Positions 24,901 to 39,900 of a stretch of DNA of 64,000 bases are shown one piece after another (within the stretch, counting starts at the first letter, position 1; every line of letters begins with the position of its first letter). Below the pieces are notes generated by a model that was not told the DNA's origin, did not search any database, and worked only from the letters and a program-made list of their open reading frames with translations. Source of the DNA: Taudactylus pleione (lineage: Eukaryota; Chordata; Amphibia; Anura; Myobatrachidae); assembly GCA_031769625.1 (NCBI GenBank), contig JAUIMM010000124.1:3672501-3736500 (forward strand). The letters are read 5' to 3'. The translations under genes and the position numbers were made by a program.

Positions 24901-27900
24901 TGAAGAAGCAGGGAAAGTGAACACCTTGCGTCGACCTTTAAATTGGCCAACCACCTCCGTCGGGGAGGCAATCTCTAATCAGTCCAGGCTGCCGAACCGC
25001 CCATAATGAGGTCTGCAACGTTGTGCCCTGAGGAACAGCCCAAGTCCGCAACCTCAGAGAGGACCACGTCCTCCGGAATCTCGCCCTCCTACAATTTTGA
25101 ATCCGAGACGTCCGCTGAACTCTTGGCAGACGGAAGGCGTTTGTGCACTAGAGGATCCCCCAAAAAAGTTTAAGATAAGTTGGTGTGGAGCCAGGGAGGA
25201 TCAGGCACTGCTTAAGAGACCACCCCACCAGTAGATAGGGAAGGAAGTCCCGGCGCTGAAAAGGCATTCAATGCTGAGGCGCGAAGCTGAACTTCCCGCT
25301 GAAGTGCCATCAACGTCAATAAGTCAGTTACAAACCGGCTCAGGACCTGAGCTCACTCCGGCTCAAGTATGCCCTTCAGCACCCCTCCTGATGCCTGTGC
25401 GGCTCTGGTTCCCGTCTGACAGTCTTCAAACTATGCCCCTGAGTCCAGCTGTCCACATGGCCGTTTAACCAGATACTGAGCACAAGTTAAAAATAACGCA
25501 ATCACAGAGAGAATATACAAACTCCACACAGTGAGGGCACCAGTGGGAACTGAACCCACGACCTCATCCTGTGAAGCAGTAATGCTAACCATTACACCGT
25601 CGCTTTACGAATTTGCATGTCATCTTTGCACAGGGACCATGCATCACTGTCCGGAAGCTCCGCGACCATTGTCTCATCTGCCACACACCCTCAAACCACT
25701 GCGGTGTGCAGTGCTGAGAAGTGGAACTAGCAGGCCCCACGCTCACTAAGGCACTGACCATAAATGGCAATTAAATAATAAAATAGGCTACTTATCCCGA
25801 AGTCGCAGAGGAGAGGAGCTGATGCTTCATGTCCCCCCAGCAATGGGCGCCACTGCATACTGTGCAGCACACAAACACCGACATAGCCAGCCCCAGTAAA
25901 AAAAATATATATTTTTTTTTTATGAAATAATTTTAGAGAAGTTAAAATACATGTTCTTCACTTAATTCACTCATTAAAAAAACCCAACAGATTCTGAGCG
26001 GTTTTTAGAAATAAACAATTGTCAGTTAAGTGCACCAGGTGCATTTTTTTTTTTTTTTAAAGTGCCATAAAATGACACAAAAATATACTTGCACCTATTT
26101 TAATGTACCCCTAATTAATCTAACATTTTACCCCCCAATTTTCTCTGGTATAGAAAATGCATATAAACAGCCATTTCTATACTATTCCCCTATCTTAGTT
26201 TACCTTTTTTGGGGTACTGGCTGATTTCTTCATTTTCATCTGCACTTCTCGCCAGTCTTTAATGCAAGAATTATCGGGCGAATCAGTTATCGCGCCTTCT
26301 GCAATAGGATTGCCCGATAAACTGGAGTGCGCAAAAATACAAAAAGCAGCAAAATCGGGCGAAAGGTGTGAAAAGTTTTCACCAGAGAAAACTTATAGTT
26401 ATCGTGGCTAATTGAATATGGCCCTGTAACTATCAAGTATTTTGTGTATAATTTGTATACGTTACAGCACTGGTGGAAAGTAACTACAGGAAAGCATGAA
26501 GAGGTCAAACTGTACATCATTTCTTACACAAATTCTAAGCTGGAAGCAAGGAATCAGCACCAATAAGTAACTAATTTTGTAAGGTGAGCATGACCATATG
26601 AATTGACTCTCACAGAGATCGCTGGGGCATAGGTTCAGCTGCTACATCAGGCACTTCAGCAAGAGGACAGCTAGCTATAATGTTTAAGCAAGTAAAGCAG
26701 TAATAAGCTACTGTTAATGTGGACCTGGCCCTTAAACATTAATAATGATCAGAGAAATAAAGCACACCTATAACTCGTTGTACCTAAGGGCCAAGCACAG
26801 ATCCTTACCCCAAAAACGCTCAAGGCAGAATTTCCCAAACTCTGCCATTACAGGCCATGTTTTAAGGATATTAATGCTTGAGCGCAGGCGACTTAATTAG
26901 TAATGCAGTCAATTTGATTTAACCATTCAGATTCAAGCATGGATATCCTTAAAACCTGGACTGTTATGGGGGAGTTTGTTGAAACTCTGCTATATGGGGT
27001 AGATTTACTAAAGCTTCTAAAAATGAAAAGTGGAGATGTTGCCTATAGCAACCTACCAGATTCTATCATTTTCTAGAATGCAATAAAAATGAAGCAAGAA
27101 TCTGATTGGTTGCTAGTGGCAATTATTCCACTTTTCATTTTTAGAAGCTTTAATGAATCTACCCCCTGGTGTATATACAAACACAGCTGTGCAGCTGCAC
27201 GAAGGTACAAGTGATTAATTCTCATGCTCAGTGTTCTCCCCGGAAAAAAAAATTCCAACCGGGTGGCATCAAGAAGTAGCCGGGAGGGGGCCTTCACACT
27301 AATAAAATGTTTTAATCCCTGACCTCATAATTATTTAAACTTGAGATAACATTTTATATATTAATTCTCATCTTCTTCTTAGAGGCCCAGTCGTCTGAAG
27401 CTTTTTCATAAGCAAAGACTATAGGATCTGGTGCCTTTAGTGAAATCAACATCACGTTATTTAGTGCTGGCACCACAGAATGTATTTTTTATACAGCACC
27501 CCTTGCACTGTTACATGCTCTTTTTTGCTTTTCTACAACCTCGGAATCAGGCCCAGTGTCCCAGGATGACCCACTTCTTCACGATAACCTACACATTAAC
27601 AAATATTTGCTATTAAACCAGGTTATGTTGCATTCCAGCTTTCCCTGTCTTTGGATTCAACTATATGAACGTAAAATAAATTGATATATAGCTACCCTGG
27701 AGGGTCTGCTGATGTATCCATGAAGCAGATGTAACATTTTCAGAGGTTTTGTCACCATTATTATTTTCTTTCTCCTGTTCTTCCTGGATACTGGTACCAT
27801 CATCATCATCGGGTAAGTCATGAAAGTGCTCCTCTTCATCATTTTCCTTGGACAATACAAACAGCCTTCTCAGATTTGTGATATTTCTAACAATCATGCC

Positions 27901-30900
27901 AAAAGCTATTAAAAAAAAATGAGGTTATACAACAGCACCCATAGAATTATTTAAAAAGGCGACGGCTACACTTTATTTCAAAAGTAAGAAGGCTGGGAAT
28001 CAGTATGTTATACCGCCGGCCACATGGCAGGGGCGAAGATCCCGACAGCGGATTAAGGTAAGTAACCCTAATTCGAGCTCTCCCCCTTAACCCTCCCTTA
28101 GGGGTGCCTAACCCTAACCTTCCCCCCCAAAGTGCATAACCCTTACACACACACACACACCCCCCCCCCCCCCCCCAAGTGCCTAAAAAAACCCCGCGGC
28201 TGTCCGTGCCCGGCTTACCTTTGTTCAGTATGCCGGGCTCCCGGTGTAGGTACAATGACAAGCGTCGGGATTTCGACACCTATCATTAGTACCCTGCTGG
28301 GATATGACAGTTGGGAAGCCGGTGGACGGCATTTCGACCGTCCGTTTCCTGACTGCATCCCAGAAGGCTGTGGTGGGGGAAGGGGTTAGCCTGCCAATTG
28401 GCCCCACCTGCTGTAAATCACTTTCTATATTAGAAGTTCGTAAGAAAACCACTGCCCACAGTAGCATCATCATTAACAAAGCACATAACTCCAAGAGCTG
28501 ATAAGAGTGCGAGACACTGCGAGATGTAGAGATTAAATATATTTGTATGTTTTCAGAATGGAACATATAACAATACAGGAGAGAATAACACACAGAAGAC
28601 GCATATGTACCTCTGATGTATATGTATACACACACCTAGAACACGTTTCACAAATTAATGTCTATTTTTTTTCCTTTACAGATTATATGATACATACCCC
28701 ATTTTCATCTAACAAAATTTTCAGCCCTGGCTTAAGTTTGAAAATCTCAGATATCAGGTATAAGGCTCCACAGATGAAAGATGGCTTTTGGCAACAGGTA
28801 ACTTGCAATAATCTCTTCACGAATGCTTTTACCCGCCTCAGTACAACATCCGCTTTCATAGATTTGAATAGAAGATTGAGGAACATTGTTTGCCTAGATC
28901 CCTGTGACAATCCTGGATCAAGAAGCTTTCTGCCAATAGACAAATAATATAGAATATTGAGATTTTGTACAAAAGCATAAGAAATCTGAAGCATTGCATA
29001 TCATGTCACACTGCTTTGTCTTTCCAGCACATGAGCCAAGGGCTAGAGTGAGGAGTAACTGCCTCCATGTAGGATACACAAGTTGTATCAGAAGCTGCTT
29101 ACTTGAGGGATACCTTATAATGAAGCATATTCTTTAGTGATTGACTTAGATAGAAATATGGAACATTTTCAAAATGAGTTGTGAAACATAAATTGCGATG
29201 ATAGACAATTTTAAAAATATTATTTCACTTAGCAGAGAGGATTGGCAATTTATCATAGCGGCCGGATGTATCATCCAGGACATGCAGGGACACGGGCTCC
29301 GAAAGGAGCCCATCCCTGCGATGTCTCCAGAGAGCTGCCGGCCAGTGCAGGGGCTGCTGCGCATGCACAGCCGGGGAGGGTTTCAGCGTATCCATCCGCC
29401 GGCTAATTATGCATGGTGTAGCCCATAGGCCAATATTTGGAATGCATCGCATTCCGGATATTGGTAAATTTGGCAGAATCGCATCCTCCATAGAAACCTA
29501 TGGGCTATGTGGCTGCCAGCGGTAATTGAGGGATCACAGCGCAGTCCCTCCACAATACATCCGGGGCATACTCAATATTTGAAATAAACCTCCGAAAACG
29601 TGTGTTTTCGGGGATTATACTTCAAATATACTTTGATAAATGGGCCCCATAATACGGTGTCTCTCACTACACTTGTTAGTTCAGGAGAGAACACATAGTA
29701 TGGCACATTCCTTACACTAACTTCTTGACTCGCCTTTCTAGTGGAGCATCATGGTACACTGTCTCCTGGGTAAATCCTTTCTATTAGGGCTATTTCACAC
29801 ATGCCGGTTTTGACCGAACAGCAAAAAACAGCCCAAAGTCAGACGTTTTTTTCCGGCAATCAGCACTGTGTATCACTGAGGGCTAATATTTTACATATGA
29901 AAGTTACTTTATGTCGTCTATCATCCTACCAAATTTCATGAAAATCTGTAACTGTCGGCTTGAAAAGTTACCTTTTTTGTGATGATTTGGCATGGAATGA
30001 CCCTTCCACACTTTCAGAAAATTCACAAATTACAAAAAATATGAGATATGGTAAAAACTTACCTTTGTTCTCTCTATTTCTACGAAGTCCATAGGGTTCC
30101 ACAGGATACCTTAGTATAGGTGATGACGTCAGGCATTGGGCACCATAGAGTTAAGTTTTCAGCCTCCCAGGATGCACTAGGGTCCCCCTCCTATACCCCG
30201 CCCCGAGGCAAGGCATTTCAGTTACGTACCAAGCCATAGGCCGGAGGAGGAGAAGGAAGAGAGAGAGAAAAGATCTGGACACACACAAGAATCACATTCT
30301 CACCAGAGGGAGATGGAAAAAACCGGTGACCAGAGTAAAGCCCATCTGCAGTACCCTATGGACTTCGTAGAAATAGAGATAACAAAGGTAAGTTTTTACC
30401 ATATCTCTCATTTTCTACATCAGGGTCCATAGGGTATCCACAGGATACCTTGGGGATGTCCCAAAGCAGTATCCTTTAAGGGTGGGGACGCTCCTGCGCT
30501 GAAAGGAGAATCCGCCTCCAGAAGGAAGCATCCTGAGAGGCAAAGGTGTCAAACGCGTAATACCTCACAAAGGTATGGACAGAGGGACCACGTGGCAGCC
30601 TTGCAGATCTGGACTGCAGAGACACCACGTCGAGCTGCCCACGAAGGACCCACAGACCTAGTGGAATGAGCCCTCTCAGAGGATGGAACCGGGAGGCCTT
30701 CATGAAGATAAGCTTCTGAAATTGCCATACGAATCCAACCTGCCAAAGTTTGCTTTGAAGCAAACCAACCCTTTTTACAGAAACCATAGAGGACAAACAA
30801 GGCGTCCGACTTCCTAAACGAAGAAGTGCGGTCAACATAAATCCTTAAGGCCCGCACAACGTCCAAAGTTGCCTCATCCACTGAAAGGTCAGACGAGTTA

Positions 30901-33900
30901 AAAGCCGGCACAACGATTTCCTCGTTGATATGGAAACTTGAAACAACTTTGGGAAGAAATTCAGGACGAGTGTGCAGCACTGCCCTGTTCCTATGAAAAA
31001 TCAGGAAAGGGGGTCTACAGGAGAGAGCCCCTAAGTCAGAAACACGTCTGGCCGAAGCAATGGCCAGAAGGAAAATTGTCTTAGCTGTCAGCCATTTAAG
31101 GTCCACTGAGCCCAGTGGTTCAAACGGCGGTCCCTGAGAGCCCTCAGGACCACAGCCAAATCCCAAGGCGTCACCGGTGGAACAAAAGGCGTCTGGATTC
31201 GAAGAACACCTTGCAAAAAGGTGCGCAAATCAGGGATTGCAGCAATCCTACGATGGAACCAGACTGACAGGGCAGACACCTGCACCTTCAGAGAAGCAAG
31301 GCGAAGCCCATGGTCTAGTCCCGCCTGTAGGAAAGCTAACACTCTAGACAGACGGAACTCCTGAGGGGCATAACCTCTTGGTCGACACCACTGGAAGAAC
31401 GTATGCAACACACGATGGTATATCCTTGCAGAAGATGGTTTCCGAGCTCTTAGCATAGTTTGTACCACAGAGCTGGAAAACCCCCTGGACCTTAACATGG
31501 CCGTCTCAACAGCCACGCCGTCAAAGACAGCCGAGTCAGGTCCGGGTGAAGACAAGGACCTTGTGACAGCAGGTCCGGTCGTAGCGGCAACCGCAGAGGA
31601 ATGTCCACGGACAGACTCTGAAGGTCTGAGAACCAGTGCCGCCTGGGCCATGCGGGAGCGATCAACAGGAGCGTTCCTCCTTCCTGTTTGAATTTCCGGA
31701 TTACCCGTGGAAGAAGGGAAAACGGAGGAAAGAGATAAGCAAACCGGAACGTCCACTGGACGGACAGAGCATCCACCAGAGACGCCTTTTCGTCTCTTGT
31801 TCGAGACCCGTACGCCGGCAACTTGTTGTTGTGCCGTGACACCATGAGGTCTATCTCTGGAAGACCCCACCTGTCCACCAGAAGTTGAAAGACGTCCTGA
31901 TGCAGAGACCATTCCCCCGGATGAACGTCCTGGCGACTGAGAAAGTCCGCCTCCCAGTTGAGTACTCCCGGGATGAATACTGCTGATATGGCCGGGAGAT
32001 TGCACTCCGCCCAGACCAGGATGCGGGATACCTCTACGAGTGCCGCCCGACTTCGGGTTCCTCCTTGCCGATTTATGTAGGCCACGGTGGTGGCGTTGTC
32101 CGACTGGACCTGCACGGGGTGACCTTGGAGAACCCGATGTGCCTGCTGGAGAGCATTGAAAACCGCGGGGGGTTCCAAGATGTTTATTGGAAGCTCCTTT
32201 TCCGCCTGAGTTCACCTGCCCTGGAACAAGTGTGGACCCGTGACAGCTCCCCAGCCCCGAAGGCTGTCGTCCGTTGTTAACAGGACCCAGTTCGCCACCC
32301 AAAATGGACGTCCCTTGTTGGAGGTGGGTCGTCTGCAACCACCAGGCTAGAGACAGGCGAACCTCCGGAGTGAGCACCATCGTCTGGGACCTTAGACTCT
32401 GAGGCAGTCCATTCCATTTGGACAGGATCAATTGCTGCAGAGGTCTGGAGTGAAACTGGGCATATTCCACCATGTCGAATACTGACACCATGGAGCCCAG
32501 TAACCTCATCGCCGAGTGCACAGACACTCGGCGACTCTGCAGACAACTGCGCACCCTCAACTGTAAGGCAGAGATCTTTTCCCCCGTCACAAAGATCCTC
32601 TGCTGTCTGGAGTCCAATAAGGCTCCGAGGTGCAGAATCCTCTGAGACGGGATCAGAGTTGACTTTTGCCAGTTTATTAACCAGCCGTGACGTTGCAGTA
32701 CTGCAATCGTCAGGTCAAACTGGCGTAGAAGGAGCTCTGGAGATCCTGCCACCAACAGAAGGTCGTCTAGGTACGGCAACATGCGGACTCCCTGCAGCCG
32801 CAGGGAAGCCACCATGACCTTGGTGAACACACGTGGTGCTGTCGCCAGGCCAAAAGGTAACGCCCTTAACTGGAAGTGATCATTGCGGATTGCAAACCTG
32901 AGGAACTGTTGATGGCGTAAAAGAATAGGGACATGCAGGTAAGCATCCTGTATGTCCAATGACACCATGTAATCCCCAGGTTCCAGTGCCAGAATGATGG
33001 ACCGTAGGGTCTCCATCCGAAACCGCGGCACCCGCAAGGACTTGTTGAGAGCCTTGAGGTTGAGAATCGGACGGTACGACCCACTGGGTTTCTGCACCAA
33101 AAACAGATTGGAATAGAAACCCTGGCCCCATCTTGGAGAATGGAACAGGCACTATAACTCCAGCCTGGAGCATAGTGTGCAAAACCTTCCGCAGTTCCAA
33201 GGTTTTGTTCCGGTCTGATGGAAGGCCCGTGGTGAATAACCGGGATGAGGGCTTGTGCCGAAAGGAGAGGGCATACCCGTGAGAAACCACCTCGTGAACC
33301 CAATTGTCTGTTGTGGTTATCGACCAACACTGGGCGAACAGCAGCAGGCGGCCTCCCACTTTGGGATCCCCCAAAGGGAGGCCCGGACCGTCAGGCTGCA
33401 GGTTTGTCATCTGACTTAGGGGCCGGACATCTGGTACTCCAGGCATGTTTCCTGGGCTTGGCCGATTTTTTGGGCCCAGCCTGTGCTTTAGGCCTACCCT
33501 GGGCCCTGTAAGGCCGAAAGGACGACATACCCGAACTGGAAGGGACCGCAGCAGACGGGAGACATGCAGATTTGGCTGCCACCAGCGTGGCTACAATTTT
33601 GTCCAGATCCGGACCAAATAGGACTTCTCCATTAAAAGGCAAAGCTTCTAAGCCCTTTTTGGAATCAGCGTCCGCCTTCCAAGATCGCAACCATAAGGTG
33701 CGACGAGCAGCAACAGCTGCCGAAGAAGTCCGAGATGTGAGGATACTGATATCCAAGGCCGCTTCATTGCTGTAAGTGGCCGAATCCCGGAGATTGCCTA
33801 CCAACTCGGCCTGTTCAGCCGAACAGTCGGAATCCAAAGACGCCTCCAAAGTATCAGCCCAGCGCTCCATAGCTCTGGCTACCCGACATACGGCCATAGC

Positions 33901-36900
33901 CGGTCTGGATGCCCCCCCGCGAGGGAATAAATGGACTTTAGGCAGATCTCCACCTTGCGGTCCGTAGCATCCTTCAAGGAGGACATGGAGGGCATGGGCG
34001 ATGTGGCACTTCGGACTAGGCGTGTCACATGAGAATCCACTTGTGGAGGGGATCCCACTTAGAAAAATAATTGTCCGCAAACGGATAAGCCACAGCTAAG
34101 CGCCTCTGAGGCTGATAACCGTTTACCAGGGTGTTTCCACGCCTCCTCTAAATGGTCTACTAACTGACCCGAAAGAGGAAACACTGTGGCGTCACCCTTA
34201 ATATCCTTAAAAAAGGCATATTTGGACTTGGACACCGGAGGATCCTCATCCTCAATCACTAAAGCTGTGCGGACTGCCCGAATAAGGCCAGGAATATAAA
34301 CCTTGGACTTAGCGTCCAACTCTTTAGTGCGGAGATGTTCTTGGTCAGATTGATCCAGAATCTCACCATCATCGGACGTCACATCGTCATCCTCATAAGG
34401 AGCAGAAAGACGCCACGGGCCACTTATGTGGCCGCAACACAGACTCCCCTTGCAACACGTCCGACAAATGCTGTACCGAATTTGTCAGTGAATTAACCCA
34501 CGCAGGTTCCTGTGAAACCTGGGGAGGGGAAATAGGGAGACTGTGGGGTACCATCAGTTGTCTCGGGAACCCCTGCATGGGTGACGACACCACTGACTGC
34601 TGGGACAATCCCATCTGGGAAAACGCTGGTGGCGGAGCTAACTGGCCCACTAGGGTTGTAAGCGCTTTAGCGAAACAAGCCCAGGGAGGTTCCTGTACTG
34701 GAGCCGTGACAGTAATTGGCCGCGCCAATAAATAACACTGCCGACATAACCCCTCCGCGTTACCCTCCCCCTCCGCTATTGGTACATTGCACTTAGTACA
34801 CATAAGCTGGAGAGGAAATTCACTCTCAGACATGATGGTAAGTATGTGACCCTTCTCACTGATACTCGTTAGTATAGTGGGAGAACCACCCTGCAATCAC
34901 CGCACCACAAGGGCTTTAGCAGAAGAGCAGGGACAGTAAAATGGCTGACAGTAGAAAGTGAAAGTACAGGCAGCAGACGCTAGCAGAAGTCACATACAAT
35001 GCAGAAGAAATTAATCCCTGCACTATCAGCGCTGTTCCTCAACTACGCAGACACAGAGCCTGGTAGGACACAGCGCTGCATACACAGACCTGTTTCAACG
35101 GAGGAGAGGTATGCCGGGGGACCCAGACCGCGGTGCCACCGTCAGCAGCTCCAGCAGCGTTCACCATGCAAAGATGGCCACTGAGGAGCAGAGAGGAGGC
35201 TGGCCTGGGGAGGAGGGCTGCCACAGGGCCAATCAGCAGCACAGAGAGGGCTGTGTGCAGCGGGGGAGGCGCCGGCTGTGTACAGGGAAGGCGCGCTCCC
35301 CTGGCATGCAATTAACCCCTGGGACGCCGCAGCGCTACCGCTCAGCTGCGGTCCGCTGTCCCAGGGGGGTAGTGGAAGAGCAGGTTAGTTACCTGGCTCC
35401 ACGCTGCAGCCAGTCCCCAGGGAGCCCCCTGCCTGGGGACTTTGGACCATGTGTTCAGTAGTGACTCACCGCGGGACCCCGCTGCATACCTGCTGCCCCT
35501 TGAATCCGGCCATGGTCCCAAACATCTGGGGTCACCGCTAGCTGTGACCCCAGATGCTTACCAGCATCCCCGGATCAGTACCGGTGTTCTGGTACCGGTG
35601 GGGTGTAGGGGAGACAGCATGGACGTCAGTAGTGACTGTCCATGCTGTACTTCCAGATGTGCAGCCACAGCTGCCTTGAAGAAAACTTCAGGGGCTATCC
35701 TTAGCCCTCCTCTAAACAGGTGCTCCGACTCCGAGCCAGGCACCAACGAAACTGAGATGCCTTGGCTCGGGGAATAGAAGGGGGACCCTAGTGCATCCTG
35801 GGAGGCTGAAAACTTTAACTCTATGGTGCCCGATGCCTGACGTCATCACCTATACCCCAAGGTATCCTGTGGATACCCTATGGACCCTGATGTAAAAAGT
35901 ACAAATTGTTACATATATTTGTTTAAAGTATGACCATGTCATGCCAGAAACCATGTACTGAAGCTTTCCCAATAAATGGACATTTATACATTTGGCTAGT
36001 ATTTTTAAAAGTCATTATTTTGTTCACAATTTGTTTTTTAGCCGTATTACGCCAGTGTTGTGAGACACATAAAGAAAGCCAAAGGCCAAATGGATCCTTT
36101 ATCTTCATGATGTAATCCCCTTTCCCATACAGAAAAGTTATAGTATTAGCAAATTAATTAGTTTAAGTTTTTTTGGTCTTTCAAAATTTTTATCAAAGCT
36201 GCAGTTATAGGTGCCAAAAATAATGCCATTGATATGGTCCTCAAACTCTTCAGTTATGATGTTTGTTTTGAAACATCACTACATGCACCTATAAGGTGTG
36301 TATAGACAATAATTTACACAATTCGCCCGATTTCGCCGCATTGGAACGACAAATAGTGTAAAATATGTCCAAAACGTGAGTGTCCACTCACGATAACGAT
36401 GCTGATGCACATTACCGCTGGTCATACATCGCATCTTGCAGGCAAGATCTGCCAATCTCATACACAATACTGTGCTCGATAATCTTTAGTCAGATTGGAC
36501 ACTTTAGCACCATATCGTGTCCTGGAGTACCGGGGAGCTGCGGGGGAGAGTTCAAGGGAAATCGCTCACGATAATCGCATCGTGAGCACATCGCCTAGTC
36601 TGTACGCACCTTTAGATGTGTCCTTACACACCTTTGCTGCAGTTGCGCTAAAAACCTCTCTCGAATGCCAGGTCCTGTGAGACTATTCTGGCGCAGGGAG
36701 TCTTTTTTTGACGAAAATGCACCAGAGTCAATGAGATATGACTAGGACGCACCAACAAACTGTGCTGATTAATTTTATATGCTACACTTGTATATCTGTG
36801 TGCGACTGAGTTTCTGAATCTGTATACGAAGTGCTACCATGTAGCGACCACAGCTTTTTTCATTCCAAGTTCTTTTGTGGTTCATATACAGACTCAGGTG

Positions 36901-39900
36901 CACACAGATACACAAGTGTCACAGATAAAATTAATCAGCAATCTGCTGGTGCGTCATAATTGCATCGCATTGCGACTTGAACGCATTTTCAGCACAGTAA
37001 GACGCCTGATGCTAGCAGAGTAGCACGGGACCTGGAAGCTCACTCACGTCAGGCAAGTTGCGCTGCGTAGCATATTAAGGCTAAATGTTTGAGGAGACAC
37101 ATACTATATTCAGATAGTGCAAATTGAATGCATATTACTTATAAACAAAACCTACAAGAAGTTAAAATGAACATGGTTATTACTCCTACCTATATAAAGC
37201 TGCATAGTACCGATTTGAAACAGTTTGTTGTGAATCCATGACTTGGAAAAGCAACATCAGGGTCTGCACACCAGTGTTAAAGTTCACAACATGTTGTATT
37301 TTGAACAGGGTGTCTAGTTGCTCCTTCACCTTCTCATTCCCTATCTGTGCGTAGGGATATGCTCGGTTTACTCCAGTCAACAAAGCTCTCAAAATCTTAG
37401 AGTCAATGTCCTTCTTCTTTATGCATGCTCGGAAAAAACAGAAGTAACCTGTAATCAGCTGGTTTGCCAGGTCCGATTCATCGTGGTCGAAAAGGATTTG
37501 GTTCAAAAAGCAAATGCCATAGTATTGAGCTTTCTCGCTGATATTAGGACGATACAACAGTCTCTCTACTTCTAGGCAGACAACTAATTTCATGTTTGGA
37601 TGTTTGTCCAGTAACCTCTCAAGTAAATACGAAGCTTTGGTGGCTATTTTGTAGTGAGGGTCGCCGAGTTTATTTACCAGCAATACCAGAAGTGTCTTCT
37701 CTTCTTCAGGTTTATTGCAGAGAAGATCGTGGACCACATTCAGCGACTTTGCTTTTGTTGCAATCAAAGTGTCATGAGTTAAAGTTTCTAGAACCTTCAC
37801 AAACTCTGCCACGTGTCGTTTTAACTGTTCTTCAAAATACCACAATATTAGCCGTCGGTCCCTGGCATCTCTGTTACCGCTGGAGATTTCCTCCACGTTA
37901 TCAAATTGATGCTGAACAAAAGTATGGAGTTTGCGATTGTCTGGCAAAAGATCAGACAGAAGTAAATCCTTAAATGTGTCCAGTGCCATAATATTCTGGC
38001 GTTTGCTGCCCTTTTTTCCGATTACATTTATCAGGTTTTCTACAAACTGCAATGACTGAACAGGAGCATCCTGGATAAGGACGATCATGGCGGCCATCCT
38101 GTCTGCTAGGGTTCCTGTTGATACAACAGTTTTCATCCATTTGGTGTTAGCCCCTTTCTGGAGTGCCTTCTTATTTTTATACAGGTTTACCTCATGCTCA
38201 TACAACTGCTCAGCCAAAGCTTTATATTTATTTACAACGTCCTCATTCTGAGGCTGGATTGTGTATTCTTTAGTATACTCGTGATCATACCACTTTCCTC
38301 CAGGTTTAAGGAGTATTGTTGTCCGTTCAAAAAACTCAAAAACGGGCTTTGCTTTGTTTTTGGATGTTCTACTTGAAGTATGACTCTCTTTTTGTTGGAC
38401 TTTATTTTTTTTATTTTCCTCTAGATCCTCTTTTTTGCTTTGTGTTTCAGTATTTTTTTTCTTGACTTTATTTGTCTTGTTCTCTTCTAAACTGGACAGT
38501 TTGGGATTCTTTTCCTTCCCCTTCTGTTTAGCAGAATCCTCCTCTTGCCCTGAAATACCGTTGCTAAGTTTTTGGATGCCCAACTTTTCTACAAACTCCT
38601 TTAACTCCCCTTCTTCCAGGTCATCGATTCCACCTTTCTTGCCACCATCCACTATCTCTTCTACTTCTTCCAAACTTGCTAGCATAATAAAATCTTGCTA
38701 TATATGAAACAAACGAAAAAAAAAAATATCAGATGTATTGATAACAAAATGATATAAGCAAATAGTCAAACAAGCACTTTAAACGCTCACATTTGACAAT
38801 AAATGGAAAAATGTTAATAGCAGTCCACCACTGCTAGCTAATGGATAAACTAAATACTGATTTAGCCCACTATTATGATGACCTGACCAAGGCGATCGTA
38901 TGTCACCTCAAGGAAAGCAATTATTTTCTTAATCTGGGGGACATTTATCAAACTTGTAAAGAAGACAAAAGGAGATGTTATCCATAAGAAAACGAGTCAA
39001 TTGTTTTCACCCACAGCTGTGACTAATAGTGGCCCCATGGAGCAATTCAATTGTTGGTCCGTTCGGCCGCGGATGGACACATTTCTGCTCGAACCCTCCT
39101 GAGTTCTGTTGTTTGGGCACACTAACCAGGACTTTAGACGGATTTAGCCGTTTTACACAGCTAAATACGGCCTATTTGGGCATCGGCGCCCACTTTACAC
39201 GGGAGATCGGCCGCGATAAAACACTTGAATCACCTAGTATCTATCATTTTATAGGATGTGTTAGATAAATTATAACCGAAATCTGTTTGGTTGCTATGCG
39301 CAACATCTCCACTTACTGGGAATGAGCAACCTTAGCTACTAGAATACAGCTCCCAAAACTCTAGGGCTTGGTAAATAATATAACCCACATTACAGGCATC
39401 ATAAATAGCATTGTTTCCTAATTTAGTGGTAATCATACAGAAACTGCTGTTTCCGCACAAAGGTCTTGATCATTAGGCCGTAAAGCTGATATATAGGCTG
39501 TTTCATGGATATATATCAGTGTGTACCATATCTATAATACATCAGCTGGTGTGTACACCCGATGTCTGAACAACGTTGTTCTCACCAAAAAAAAAGGAAA
39601 AAAGAGGGACCCACCAATGAGTGACAGCTCAACTGGGCAGGCAAATTGAAATGCCCGCCCTGTTGTCTGGTCAAGCACGGCACATCAGGCAGATGATTGG
39701 TAAGTGTGTATGCACTTACCAAACGTCAGATAGGTCAACAGGACGGCTATGCAGTCGACCTAGTGTGTACCCAGCTTAAGAGCAGTGTGATCTTTGTTTG
39801 AATGAGAAGCTCAATGATGAGTTCCACTGATAACAGTTATCTGGTACCAGTTGTACACAGTAAACAGCAAAAGTAACATGGATTCCCTTGTGATTACATT

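Larger units (their letters stand above)
30041..35897 (-). mobile_element. DIRS-C: best-preserved DIRS-like retrotransposon (5.86 kb)
   Basis: Both tips are present: ATGAGATATGGTAAAAACTT at 30041 and CCCTATGGACCCTGATGT ending near 35897. Inverted terminal repeats pair, for example, GTGATGACGTCAGGCATTGG (30120) with TGCCTGACGTCATCACC (35834). The internal complementary region lies at 30353-30455. On the minus strand the order is gag (34833-33391), RT-RNase H-methyltransferase (33446-31492) and recombinase (about 31690-30476). Only a few frameshifts interrupt the genes. It sits in CEBPZ intron 2 in the same orientation as CEBPZ. Confidence 0.94.

Noticed and set aside
25501..25605. Possible functional tRNA gene on the minus strand
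   Set aside because: Has a B-box-like word but lacks a full cloverleaf and continues into a SINE body.
31088..33100. 670-codon frame in DIRS-C as a novel host gene
   Set aside because: It is RT joined by an indel to the recombinase-phase frame of a transposon; flanked by DIRS ends.
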